From the NCBI RefSeq assembly GCF_014699005.1, contig NZ_JACWZY010000009.1, positions 62,001 to 126,000 on the forward strand: 64,000 nt of DNA, written 5' to 3'. How positions within the stretch are numbered: position 1 is the first letter of the stretch; each line of letters begins with the position of its first letter. The DNA comes from Spirosoma profusum (GTDB lineage: Bacteria; Bacteroidota; Bacteroidia; Cytophagales; Spirosomataceae). Position numbers and translations under genes: made by a program. Under the pieces are notes generated by a model, which made no database searches, was not told where the DNA came from, and saw only the letters and a list, made by a program, of their open reading frames with translations. Shown one piece after another: positions 34,678-43,359 of the stretch.

Positions 34678-37600
34678 ATGATGACCCGCGCGATTGGCCG
34701 TTTTGTGCTCTTGTTGACTTTGATGGCTCAGTCGATACACGCTCAGGTCTCTCCGTTTTCTCAATCCGAACTCATTACTGACCGTCAGGGACTACCCCAG
34801 GCTTTTGTATCGGGCATCGTACAGGATCGGCAGGGGTTTATCTGGGTGGCTACCCGCGATGGACTATGTCGCTACGATGGTCAGCAATTTAAAGTGTTCC
34901 AGCCTGACCCGAATGGCCGCCCATCGCTCTCTTTTGCGGGCGTCAATGACCTGACGCTGGATCATTGGGGACGTATCTGGATCACCTGCGATGACAACAG
35001 TATCGATATCGTCGACCCAAAAACCGAACGATTTACGCACTTTTCGCGTCAGCCTGCTTACAAAAAATGGCTGGGCAATCAGAAACCCACTCATTTCCAC
35101 ATCGACCGCCGGAACCGCCTGTGGATGGTATTGCCGCAACCAGCCGGCCTTATCTGCATCAACCTGACGACTAAACAGGCACAGCGTTATGAACATTCGC
35201 CTGGTTCTTCCGGCGTCATAAGTGGTACGTTGGTGACCAGCATTGCCGAATCCACCGACGGGGCCATCTGGGTCGGTACAGACCGTGGACTGGATCGCTT
35301 TGATGAAACAACCCGTCGATTTCAGCCCTATCGAAATGGGGCAAACCTGTCGAGTGCATTACCGGAAGGCAGAGTTTACGACATTGGGGCCATGCCTACG
35401 GGCGAACTGCTGGTGGCTACCCATCAGGCCCTGACCTGCATTCAAAAAACGGGGCAGCGTCATGTTTATCCCATGCCAGCCGTTCAGGAATACAAGTGGC
35501 ATGGTCTTCATTTTGTTGCCGACAGTCGGGGAACGATCTATTTCGAACTGGCAACCAAGCTTTGTCGCTTCACCAAAACGGAAGGCGTACAAATTCTGAC
35601 GAAGCAGGAACCGGATGTGAACCTACGGCAAAAAGAGGGATTAAGTCTGTGGGTCGACCGCTCCGACGTACTGTGGGAAGGTACCAACGGTTCTGGAATC
35701 CGCAAATATGATTTACGCCCCAATCCGTTTCTGGCGGCCCCTTACCATCATTCCTTTCATGTCGATTTACTGACACCGCACTGGCTAGGTGGGCTCTATG
35801 GACAGTTTCCACCCCAAAGCGTTTTGCAGAATCTGAGCAGTTACCTGTTTCGGTACACGCTGGATAAACAGCAGAACCTATGGTGGAATGCGGGTAGTTC
35901 GGACGTCTATCGACTCAATCGGCAAACCCGAACAACCGACCGGCTCCGGCTTCCCGTTACGTTCTCGACTAAAGACACCGAGGGGATTCCCTGTCCGTTA
36001 GCCACCGATCCGCAGGGGCAGGTGTGGGCCGTGTATGATTCCTTAGTCTGGCAATACAGTGATTCACAGGCAAACTGGCAGTTGTCGCCGTTCCGCATTC
36101 CGGTCCGGCAGACAGGCCAGGTCATGTTGGTCGTCGTCGACGACGCAGCTTTCTGGCTGGCTACGTATCGAACGGGTCTCTGGCGGCTCGACCGGCGAAC
36201 CGGGCAACTTCGGCATTATGCCAACCAGCCTGGCAATGTCCGTTCGATGAGCAGCAACGTACTGTATTCAATGGCTCCTGACCCACAGCACCCGAACCGG
36301 CTCTGGATTGGTACGTTTGGTAGCGGTCTGTGCGCATTTGATAAACGAACGGGCGAAAGCCGTCGGTTTACGGTTACGGAGGGTTTGCCCAACAATGTCA
36401 TTTATTCGGTCCTTCCGGTTGGGAAAGATGCGTTGTGGCTGGGTACGAACAAAGGCATCTGTCGATTTAACACACGCACGTTTACAACCCGGAATTTCAC
36501 ACGTGATGACGGGATACTGGCCGATGAATTTAATCGGTATCACTACATTCAACTTCCGGATAATCGCATCGTGATGGGCGGGCTGGAAGGGATTACGGCC
36601 TTCAATCCGAACCGAATCGATCAGGATACGTTTGCGCCACCTGTTGAACTGACCGATCTGCAAATTAACAACGAACCCGCTTCTGCTACGTTGCTGGATT
36701 CGCTGCCTATACAGGCTGTTACGCAGATTACCCTGCCTTACAATCAGAACTTTATTACGGCCCGATTCGCTGCCTTACAGTTCAACCGACGTAACAAAAA
36801 TCGCTACCGTTACCGGCTGGAAGGTCTGGAAGAAACCTGGAAAATCACCGACCAGCCGCTGGCGACCTACACCAATCTTCCGTCCGATCACTACGTATTA
36901 CTGCTGAATGCCTCGAACACATCGGGGCGCTGGAGTCACTACGTTCGTCGGCTGGACATCACGATACGTCCCCCGCTTTGGGCAACCTGGTGGGCTTACG
37001 TACTGTATTCAATCGCCATTTTCGGCCTGATTTATGGCTTACTGAGGTTGTGGGTGAACCGGATCAAACTTCAGCAATCGGTTCGGCTGAATCAGCAGGA
37101 AGCCGAACAACTGCGGGAAACAAATGCCATGAAAACCCGTTTCTTTGCGAACATCACCCACGAATTTCGAACACCACTGACGCTGATTCTGGCGCCTACC
37201 GAACAGCTCGTGAGCGAAAATTCTGAACCTCGTACGCGTCGTCGGTTACTGACAATTGAACAGAATGCGCATCAGTTACTACGTTTGATCAATCAACTGC
37301 TGGATTTATCGCGGCTGGAAGCGAACGTAATGCCCCTGCACGAGTCAGCTGGGGAATTGACCGAATGCATTGCCAACTGGCTATTTCCGCTCACGGAAGC
37401 CGCTACGACACAGGGAATTACGCTCACGTTTGACTCGAACGTAGCGGGGAGTCATTGGTTCGATGCTGCCAAGCTCGAACGTATCGTGTATAATTTAACG
37501 GCGAATGCGCTCAAGTTTACCCATACGGGCAGTATTAGCGTTACGTTAACCGAACTGGATAAGGGTGTAGAACTGCGCGTTGCCGACACCGGAATCGGTA

Positions 37601-38667
37601 TTCCCGCCAATCAGCTTCCGCACATCTTCGACCGCTTTTATCAGGGGCGGTCTGGGTCAGCCCAAGCCGGAATGGCCGCCCAATCGAAGGAGAGCGAAAA
37701 TCCAGGGACGGGTATCGGACTGGCGCTGGTAAAGGAACTTGTTCTTCTTCAGCAGGGTACAATTCGTGTTGAAAGCCGGGAGCAGGAAGGAACTACATTT
37801 TTTGTAACCCTGCCTTATCGGAAAGCCGAAATGCAAACTCCGCCATCTGAACCAGATTTCGTTCATCAAACTGAAGTCAGTGACGTAGCCATTAACGTAT
37901 TGGTGGTGGAAGACAATGACGAACTGGCGCGGGTCATTACCCAGAGTCTACCCGCCACTTACTACGTCCGACGGGCCGTTGACGGGCAGGATGGTCTGGA
38001 ACAGGCGCTGGAACATGGCCCCGATCTGATCATTTCGGACGTAATGATGCCTGTCCAGTCCGGTCCACAGATGGATGGTTTTGAACTCTGTCGCCAGCTG
38101 AAAACCGACGTTCGCACCAGTCACATTCCCGTGATGCTGCTGACAGCCAAAGTAAGCCTCGAAAATCGGCTGGAAGGGCTGGCGCAGGGGGCCGACGATT
38201 ACCTCACGAAACCGTTCTACGTAGCGGAATTACAGTTGCGGGTGCATAACCTTCTGGAGCAGCGTCGGCGGCAGCGCGATTGGCTCCGGCAGCAGTTAAC
38301 GCAGGCCGAGCCGTCTGAAGCAACGCAACCCGCTCCACTGCCCGACCCTTTTCTGACGCAGCTCTATGCTACGTTGCAGGCCAACCTGGGCAATCCATTA
38401 TTTACCATCGAACAACTGGCCGATCAGGTGGCCATCAGCCGGGGCCATCTCCACCGAAAAGTGAAAGCCCTTACCGGCCTGTCGCCTATCGAACTGGTCC
38501 GTAATTACCGGCTCAAAACAGCTACGAACCTGTTACGTCAGGGCCTGACCAGTTTAGAAACCGCCGATCGGGTAGGCTTCGAAAGCGGCTCTTATTTCGC
38601 CAGGTGCTTCCGGGATCTTTACGGAATTACCCCCACCGAATTTGCCCGCACGCAGCGTTCAGCCTGA
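34678..38667 (+). CDS. Hybrid two-component system regulator (HTCS type)
   Basis: The 1329-residue protein joins in one chain: leader (residues 1-22), a periplasmic two-component propeller with repeats such as GFIWVATRDGLCRYDG and LWIGTFGSGLCAFDK, a Y_Y_Y domain (about 690-770), a membrane segment (about 776-797), a HisKA domain with H828 in FFANITHEFRTPL, a HATPase domain (NALKFTH, DTGIGI, GTGIGLALVKEL), a receiver domain with D1121 in IISDVMMP, and an AraC-type HTH (about 1235-1329). Such proteins sense a periplasmic ligand, usually an oligosaccharide, and activate transcription directly. No SusC/SusD or glycoside hydrolase genes are nearby, so its target is unclear. ATG 34681 is an alternative start. 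Confidence 0.96.
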   Translation: MMTRAIGRFVLLLTLMAQSIHAQVSPFSQSELITDRQGLPQAFVSGIVQDRQGFIWVATRDGLCRYDGQQFKVFQPDPNGRPSLSFAGVNDLTLDHWGRIWITCDDNSIDIVDPKTERFTHFSRQPAYKKWLGNQKPTHFHIDRRNRLWMVLPQPAGLICINLTTKQAQRYEHSPGSSGVISGTLVTSIAESTDGAIWVGTDRGLDRFDETTRRFQPYRNGANLSSALPEGRVYDIGAMPTGELLVATHQALTCIQKTGQRHVYPMPAVQEYKWHGLHFVADSRGTIYFELATKLCRFTKTEGVQILTKQEPDVNLRQKEGLSLWVDRSDVLWEGTNGSGIRKYDLRPNPFLAAPYHHSFHVDLLTPHWLGGLYGQFPPQSVLQNLSSYLFRYTLDKQQNLWWNAGSSDVYRLNRQTRTTDRLRLPVTFSTKDTEGIPCPLATDPQGQVWAVYDSLVWQYSDSQANWQLSPFRIPVRQTGQVMLVVVDDAAFWLATYRTGLWRLDRRTGQLRHYANQPGNVRSMSSNVLYSMAPDPQHPNRLWIGTFGSGLCAFDKRTGESRRFTVTEGLPNNVIYSVLPVGKDALWLGTNKGICRFNTRTFTTRNFTRDDGILADEFNRYHYIQLPDNRIVMGGLEGITAFNPNRIDQDTFAPPVELTDLQINNEPASATLLDSLPIQAVTQITLPYNQNFITARFAALQFNRRNKNRYRYRLEGLEETWKITDQPLATYTNLPSDHYVLLLNASNTSGRWSHYVRRLDITIRPPLWATWWAYVLYSIAIFGLIYGLLRLWVNRIKLQQSVRLNQQEAEQLRETNAMKTRFFANITHEFRTPLTLILAPTEQLVSENSEPRTRRRLLTIEQNAHQLLRLINQLLDLSRLEANVMPLHESAGELTECIANWLFPLTEAATTQGITLTFDSNVAGSHWFDAAKLERIVYNLTANALKFTHTGSISVTLTELDKGVELRVADTGIGIPANQLPHIFDRFYQGRSGSAQAGMAAQSKESENPGTGIGLALVKELVLLQQGTIRVESREQEGTTFFVTLPYRKAEMQTPPSEPDFVHQTEVSDVAINVLVVEDNDELARVITQSLPATYYVRRAVDGQDGLEQALEHGPDLIISDVMMPVQSGPQMDGFELCRQLKTDVRTSHIPVMLLTAKVSLENRLEGLAQGADDYLTKPFYVAELQLRVHNLLEQRRRQRDWLRQQLTQAEPSEATQPAPLPDPFLTQLYATLQANLGNPLFTIEQLADQVAISRGHLHRKVKALTGLSPIELVRNYRLKTATNLLRQGLTSLETADRVGFESGSYFARCFRDLYGITPTEFARTQRSA

Positions 38668-38794
38668 GCAAACCGCCATTTTTTTGTCATTTTTTCGGTC
38701 GATGCGACATGTGTAGCCACATTGGCGACATTTGAGCTCACACGCTACGTCCTTTCTCCGCCACTTTTGCTTCCAGACTTTTCGCTTCTAATCC

Positions 38795-39100
38795 ATGTAC
38801 GTGCGAACGCTGGAAGGACAGCTTGGCAAGGCTGATCGGCAGGAAGCCATCAACTACGTCCGCGAATCAATTGCCCCGGCCCTGCGCCGACAACCAGGCT
38901 TTGTGAGTGCCCGACTCTGGAGTAATCCGGCCAGTGGACATTCTCAACTGGCGCTGGTCTGGGAGTCGGAGCAGGACCGTCAGCGGGCCGATGCCGATGG
39001 CTTTCTGCAAACGCTGTTGTCGCATCTGGCTCAGTACTACGTAGCACCGCCCGTCTGTCAGCACTACGAAATCAATGTACAAATCGTATCACTACGTTAA
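38795..39100 (+). CDS. Antibiotic biosynthesis monooxygenase-like (ABM) domain protein
   Basis: The 101-residue protein fits the dimeric alpha/beta-barrel ABM fold: an initial strand MYVRTLEGQ, a helix with EAINYVRESIAPALRRQPGF, the central strands VSARLWSNPASGHSQLALVWESEQD and the last helix ADGFLQTLLSHLAQYY. ABM-like proteins include heme and quinol monooxygenases, but many have unknown function. It lies 12 bp before the beta-helix gene and 128 bp after the hybrid regulator, so the three may be related. Confidence 0.75.
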   Translation: MYVRTLEGQLGKADRQEAINYVRESIAPALRRQPGFVSARLWSNPASGHSQLALVWESEQDRQRADADGFLQTLLSHLAQYYVAPPVCQHYEINVQIVSLR

Positions 39101-39112
39101 ACCAGCTAACCC

Positions 39113-39766
39113 ATGTACTCAGCTTTACGCTTTCTGACTTTTGGTCTGCTCTTCCTGATGAGCCAACTTAGTCAGGCACAGATTATCTACGTAACACCTG
39201 CGGGAGCGGGTAACCAGAGCGGCTCGTCGTGGGCCAATGCGCTGCCCGGTACGTCGCTGCAAAGCCGTTTAGCTACGGCCACGAGTGGTACGTTTCTGGT
39301 CGGTGCCGGTGAATATACGCCTGCCGCTGTCAGCGACCCGACGAAAAGTTTTTTCATTCCCAGTGGCGTGCAGGTGTATGGCGGCTACGTAGCGGGCACT
39401 ACCAACCGCATCACTACGCCTTCCGGTACTACGTTCTCGGGCGACATTGGATCGCCAGGGCTTGTCTCCGACAATAGCTACCACGTTGTGATGTTCCGCA
39501 ACGCCAGTGCCAATACCCGGCTCGAAGGGGTGGTTATCACGGGAGGATTTGCCGAGGCCGCGGCTCCGAACGGTCAGGGGGGCGGCATCTATAACGACGG
39601 CAGTGGCAGTGGTAATCAAAGTAATCCCAATCTTGCCAACGTACTCCTTCATGCGAACACATCAACCAACGGAGTCGTTTTTGGCAACAATGGCGCCAAT
39701 ACGTTCTATACGCCCTCGGGTAGTACGTTGACGGTACGCGTTACTCCCTGCTGGAAACGGGTGTAA
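39113..39766 (+). CDS. N-terminal fragment of the beta-helix protein
   Basis: This intact piece of 217 residues carries the leader and the first beta-helix module up to GSTLTVR; the last eight residues (VTPCWKRV) come from the shifted frame. Its module has lost most of the central LTNV-type repeats found in module 2. Confidence 0.6.
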   Translation: MYSALRFLTFGLLFLMSQLSQAQIIYVTPAGAGNQSGSSWANALPGTSLQSRLATATSGTFLVGAGEYTPAAVSDPTKSFFIPSGVQVYGGYVAGTTNRITTPSGTTFSGDIGSPGLVSDNSYHVVMFRNASANTRLEGVVITGGFAEAAAPNGQGGGIYNDGSGSGNQSNPNLANVLLHANTSTNGVVFGNNGANTFYTPSGSTLTVRVTPCWKRV

Positions 39767-39933
39767 CAGGCTACACCGATGGCGGCAACACGCTGACTAC
39801 AACTACCACGCCCTTTGTCAGCACGACCAATCTGCAGCTCCGTCTTCCAAGCCCAGCTATTAACGGTGGGGGTAATGCCGCTTATACAGGAATTGGCGGG
39901 CCATCTACGGATCTGGCTGGCGGGCCACGTATT

Positions 39934-41181
39934 ATGTACGAACGTATCGATATGGGGGCGTTTGAATACCAGATGGCAGGCTTCTGCAACAAAGTGGTTT
40001 ACGTAACCCCTGGAGGAGCCGGTATGCAGGATGGCAGCAGTTGGGCCAATGCGTTATCGAGCTCATTCCTGCAAGAGATGATTAGTACGGCCTGTAGCAG
40101 TGTTACGTTCCTGCTGGGAGCGGGTCTCTACAAACCAACCATTGGTGCTGACCGCAGTCGAAGTTTTTTCATTCCGAGTGGGGTACAGATCTATGGTGGC
40201 TACGTGGCCGGAACGACTACATGTACTACGTTTCCTTCCAGTACTACGTTATCAGGTGAAATCGCGGATTTGAGTACCAATTGGGACAACAGCAATTACG
40301 TAGTCAAATTTAAGAATGCCAGTTCGCAGACACGCCTGGATGGCGTAGTTATTACGGGAGGAAGTGACAAGTTATTAGATACGTCTGGTGGTATTCAGAA
40401 CGATGGCAGTGGTAGCGGGAACAGCAGCAGTCCCTCACTGACCAATATCATCCTGATCCGAAATGATGGATTTTACGGAGGAGGCCTGTATAATATGGGG
40501 CGGAATGGCGGCAACGCTAGCCCTATGCTGACCAATGTTCTTTTTATCAATAACGCGGGCGGTGGTATCTACAATGATGGCTACGCCGGTACGAGTAGCC
40601 CTGTGCTGACCAACGTTCGAATTGAGGCTAATTATGGTACTGGTATGCACAATGATGGCACGGAGGGAGGTACGAGTAATCCTGTGCTGACCAATGTTTG
40701 TTTTCAGGGAAATGAACACCGCGCAATACGTAATATTGGCACAAATGGTACCTGTAGTCCGCTCCTGACTAATGTTACGATCTTGAATAATACCTATCAT
40801 TCTCCGGGTGTAGCCGTCTACAGCACTGCATCAACTCCCCGTTTAATTAACTGTGTGGTCTTTAGAAATAAAGGCTCCCAAACATTTTATTCTAGCAATA
40901 GTACCTTAACCGTGGAATACTCGCTGCTGGAGCCTGGCCTGACTGACTATACCGATGGAGGAAATAACATAACAACTACTATTTCTCCTTTTGTGAGCGA
41001 TAATGATCCACAACTCAATGCCTGTTCACCAGCCATCGACGCGGGAAATAATAGCCTGAATACGACCCTAACGGATCTGGCCGGTAACCCCCGTCGGCAA
41101 CGTACCATTGACATGGGCGCTTTCGAGTTTCAGGGAACGACTATGGGCATGGTAACCATCCCAGACGGGTTCCTGGGATGA
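39934..41181 (+). CDS. Central fragment of the beta-helix protein
   Basis: This frame of 415 residues starts inside the end of module 1 (MYERIDMGAFEYQ) and covers module 2. Repeats of about 20-25 residues such as SPSLTNIILIRND, SPMLTNVLFINNAGGGIYN, SPVLTNVRIEAN and NPVLTNVCFQGN show the coils of a beta-helix. It has no export signal of its own, so it is not a free-standing gene. Confidence 0.6.
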   Translation: MYERIDMGAFEYQMAGFCNKVVYVTPGGAGMQDGSSWANALSSSFLQEMISTACSSVTFLLGAGLYKPTIGADRSRSFFIPSGVQIYGGYVAGTTTCTTFPSSTTLSGEIADLSTNWDNSNYVVKFKNASSQTRLDGVVITGGSDKLLDTSGGIQNDGSGSGNSSSPSLTNIILIRNDGFYGGGLYNMGRNGGNASPMLTNVLFINNAGGGIYNDGYAGTSSPVLTNVRIEANYGTGMHNDGTEGGTSNPVLTNVCFQGNEHRAIRNIGTNGTCSPLLTNVTILNNTYHSPGVAVYSTASTPRLINCVVFRNKGSQTFYSSNSTLTVEYSLLEPGLTDYTDGGNNITTTISPFVSDNDPQLNACSPAIDAGNNSLNTTLTDLAGNPRRQRTIDMGAFEFQGTTMGMVTIPDGFLG

Positions 41182-41397
41182 CCCCAGTGTGTGGTCCTGC
41201 GGTCGCGTACCGGTAAGCAGTGATGCCGTTCGACTTAGTCATACCGTTACGTTACCCGCGAATTATTCAGCCCAGGCCAAACGGTTGATTTTCATCGCCG
41301 GTCAGTTGCTTCGGTATCAGGCAGGTAGTCGGCTCCGGCTTGGTTTATAGCAACGTAGTGAATCATGGCGAGCAGCGCTGCTACGTAGCTGTCCTAA

Positions 41398-41440
41398 ACG
41401 TATCAACCCGCGTTCAGACAACTGGCGCGGGTTGATACGT
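41398..41440. terminator. Bidirectional terminator
   Basis: ACGTATCAACCCGCG (41398-41412) pairs perfectly with CGCGGGTTGATACGT (41426-41440). It separates the convergent beta-helix and DUF4142 genes. Confidence 0.75.
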
Positions 41441-41480
41441 TCTGAAATAATTGGTATTACGTTCCTGTAATCGCTGCGGA

Positions 41481-42059
41481 TTACTGCATGGCTTTATCAA
41501 TGGCGTTGATGCGGTCCATATGAGCTTGCAGCGTGGGTAAGGTTTTGCGGGCAAACTCTTTAACGGCCGGATTCGTATCGTCATCGTCAGCCGCTTTTTT
41601 GAATAAGTCAATGTCTTTTTTGTGGTCGTTGACCATCATGCTGACGTATTTCTTATCAAACTCAGCGCCCGATAATTTAGCCATTTCATTGACGTGTTCC
41701 TGTTCTTCGGTACCCAGCGTAGAAGGTAGCGTGATGTTGTGTGTGGCGGCAATGGATTTGAATTCCTCATTGGCTTTCGAGTGGTCTTTCACCATCATCG
41801 CACCGAAATCTTTTACATCCTGACTAGCCGCTTTTTCCTGAGCAAGCCGACCCAGTTCTACTTCCAGCATCCCGCCGTTGGCGGCTTTTACGGCAAATTC
41901 ATTCGTGTCGTCACCCTGACCGGTACCGGCTTCTTCTTTCGCTTCATTCGTCGAATCCGCGTTTTCTACGCTGTCGGCACTTTCCTGTTTTTTGTCGTTG
42001 CAGGCCTGGAAACTCAAGGTGCTGACGGCCAGCAGCAGCATTATACTTACCTTTTTCAT
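41481..42059 (-). CDS. DUF4142 family lipoprotein
   Basis: The 192-residue product has a lipoprotein signal (KKVSIMLLLAVSTLSFQAC), an acidic linker, and a DUF4142 ferritin-like four-helix domain: AANGGMLEVELGRLAQEKAASQDVKDFGAMMVKDHSKANEEFKSIA and FDKKYVSMMVNDHKKDIDLFKKAA with paired His/Asp/Glu. The domain is often periplasmic or outer-membrane; metal binding is suggested but not proven. A related but shorter copy is at 52751-53260. Confidence 0.92.
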   Translation of the reverse strand: MKKVSIMLLLAVSTLSFQACNDKKQESADSVENADSTNEAKEEAGTGQGDDTNEFAVKAANGGMLEVELGRLAQEKAASQDVKDFGAMMVKDHSKANEEFKSIAATHNITLPSTLGTEEQEHVNEMAKLSGAEFDKKYVSMMVNDHKKDIDLFKKAADDDDTNPAVKEFARKTLPTLQAHMDRINAIDKAMQ

Positions 42060-42142
42060 AACGTATTGAAATTAGTTGATCTATACCTACAACCAATAAT
42101 ACCTATTTAGGTTTGAGGAAGATAGGAAACGGTGAACCGTTG

Positions 42143-42184
42143 GACAAAATTCTGTGTTTGTCAGACAAAATTCCTATGTTTGTC
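42143..42184 (+). promoter_or_regulatory. Operator-promoter of the Xre/RES toxin-antitoxin operon
   Basis: Two tandem copies of GACAAAATTC-NNN-TTTGTC type inverted repeats lie at 42143-42162 and 42164-42184. TATGTTTG (42175-42182) inside the second copy is the promoter element, so the transcript would start at or next to the ATG at 42187 (leaderless). Repression by the antitoxin would block the polymerase directly. Confidence 0.7.
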
Positions 42185-42186
42185 GT

Positions 42187-42570
42187 ATGATACCATCGAA
42201 CCGCACAGCCCTTGTCTTTCTGGCCCTGAAAGGAATTCCGGCGACCCGTTTTTTCGAGATTGCCGAGTTAACAGGTTACAAGCGCGAGCAACTCGCTGAG
42301 GTATTCGATACGTCCCTCAAAACATTCCAGCGGTACGAACGCGAGAAAAAGAAACTCAATCCACAGGACAGCGAAAAAGTGCTTAAAATCATGGCGCTGT
42401 TTCAACTAGGCGAGTCGGTTTTCGGATCGGCATCCGCCTTTCGTCGCTGGATGGACAAACCCGCCTACGGATTAGGTAATCAAATTCCATTTGACCTGCT
42501 CCACACATCCGGCGGCATCGACCTCATTTTCGACGAACTGATACGTATCGAATACGGCGACCTGGCCTAA
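42187..42570 (+). CDS. Xre/MbcA/ParS-type antitoxin (DUF2384)
   Basis: From the ATG at 42187 the product has 127 residues. It shows an Xre-like HTH (FFEIAELTGYKREQLAEVFDTSLKTFQRYEREKKKL) and the DUF2384/toxin-binding C terminus (VFGSASAFRRWMDKPAYGLGNQIPFDLLHTSGGIDLIFDELIRIEYG). Such antitoxins neutralise RES toxins and repress their own promoter. The frame is open to 42154, but those codons overlap the operator and promoter. The RES gene starts 60 bp downstream. Confidence 0.9.
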   Translation: MIPSNRTALVFLALKGIPATRFFEIAELTGYKREQLAEVFDTSLKTFQRYEREKKKLNPQDSEKVLKIMALFQLGESVFGSASAFRRWMDKPAYGLGNQIPFDLLHTSGGIDLIFDELIRIEYGDLA

Positions 42571-42630
42571 GGTGTTCCCCCAATATAACGTAGCACGCCC
42601 TTATTCCCTGTGCCCCGAGTCCCTTGCCCC

Positions 42631-43077
42631 ATGCTCGTCTACCGGATTACCAAAACCCAGTATGCCAACCGTCTGGTTGCTTCAGGAGGAGCCGCCCGCT
42701 GGAATGAGCGTGGGCAAATGGTTATTTATACGGCTGCGACGCGGGCATTGGCTTGTCTGGAGAACGTAGTACACCGAAGCGGGGAGGGGCTTCTGGCCGA
42801 TTTTCGAGTGATGGTCATCGACGTAACGGATGAACTGGATATAGAAACCATCACAACCGACAGTCTGCCTGCCGACTGGTTTGAGTTCCGGCAGTACGAT
42901 ACCTGCCAGCGGATAGGAGGGGAGTGGCTCCAAAACGGCCGAACTGCCGTGCTGAAAGTGCCGTCGGCCATTATCCCAAACGAATGGAATTACCTGCTCA
43001 ATCCCGCTCATCCCGATTTTTCGCAAATCCAGTTGCTACGTACCGAACCGTTCGTGTTTGATCCGAGATTAAAGTAG
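42631..43077 (+). CDS. RES domain toxin, NAD+-degrading type
   Basis: From the ATG at 42631 the product has 148 residues and starts MLVYRITKTQYANRLVASGG. The three conserved polar residues that name the RES domain are visible as R in YRITKTQ, E in CLENVVHRSGEG and S in VPSAIIPNEWNYLLNP. RES toxins consume NAD+ and stop growth until the antitoxin is restored. The gene pairs with the Xre-type antitoxin just before it. Its stop codon overlaps a 28-bp palindromic repeat. Confidence 0.9.
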   Translation: MLVYRITKTQYANRLVASGGAARWNERGQMVIYTAATRALACLENVVHRSGEGLLADFRVMVIDVTDELDIETITTDSLPADWFEFRQYDTCQRIGGEWLQNGRTAVLKVPSAIIPNEWNYLLNPAHPDFSQIQLLRTEPFVFDPRLK

Positions 43078-43101
43078 AGACAAGGCATGCCTTGTCTCTA
43101 C
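43074..43101. repeat. 28-bp perfect palindrome (REP-like element)
   Basis: GTAGAGACAAGGCA is followed directly by its exact complement TGCCTTGTCTCTAC. Palindromes with GTAGAGAC ends are dispersed in many bacterial genomes. It overlaps the RES stop codon and may act as terminator. The neighbouring bases 43103-43126 hold the permuted 24-base repeat also found at 10092-10115. Confidence 0.75.
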
Positions 43102-43260
43102 AACAACCCTATAACCTTACAACTTTCCTACATTTTCGTTGAAATAGAATTGTATTTCACTTAGATGATAGGTAGATGGATGTAACCACATTCTTCGGGG
43201 GTAGAAATGATAATTTAATGCCTGTTTTTACCTATTTTCTTGCCTGTTTGCGGGATTATT

Positions 43261-43291
43261 TCTGTTTTGTCCCGAAAAATTTGTATATTTG
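43261..43291 (+). promoter_or_regulatory. gyrA promoter
   Basis: TCTG (43261-43264), a 19-base spacer and TATATTTG (43284-43291) match the Bacteroidota promoter consensus with one mismatch in the upstream box. The leader to the ATG at 43360 is about 60 bases and holds two direct GCCAGGC words. Confidence 0.65.
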
Positions 43292-43359
43292 TCTATAAGG
43301 TGTGCCAGGCAAATGCCAGGCGTTTGAATAGTAATTTTTTGCGAAACTCCTTCTAACAA

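Larger units (their letters stand above)
39113..41350 (+). pseudogene. Beta-helix surface protein gene with two frameshifts
   Basis: The reading frame continues across three pieces as one protein of about 744 residues. Piece 1 (39113-39766) ends wrongly because bases 39737-39741 hold two extra bases relative to the second module. After them the frame reads YSLLETGVTGYTDGG and continues in phase into piece 2 (from 39934). Near 41167 one extra G in a GGG run ends piece 2 at 41181; beyond it the frame reads GSWDDPSVWSCGRVPVSSDA and continues to TAG at 41348-41350, a C-terminal domain I associate with secreted Spirosoma-type proteins. The leader is LLFLMSQLSQAQ. Two tandem right-handed beta-helix modules (YVTPAGAGNQSGSSWANAL and YVTPGGAGMQDGSSWANAL) build the body. 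It is either a decaying gene or affected by sequencing errors. Confidence 0.8.

Noticed and set aside
39934-40000. Independent second beta-helix gene starting here
   Set aside because: The frame continues in phase from the first piece after a 2-base shift, and no leader peptide is present.
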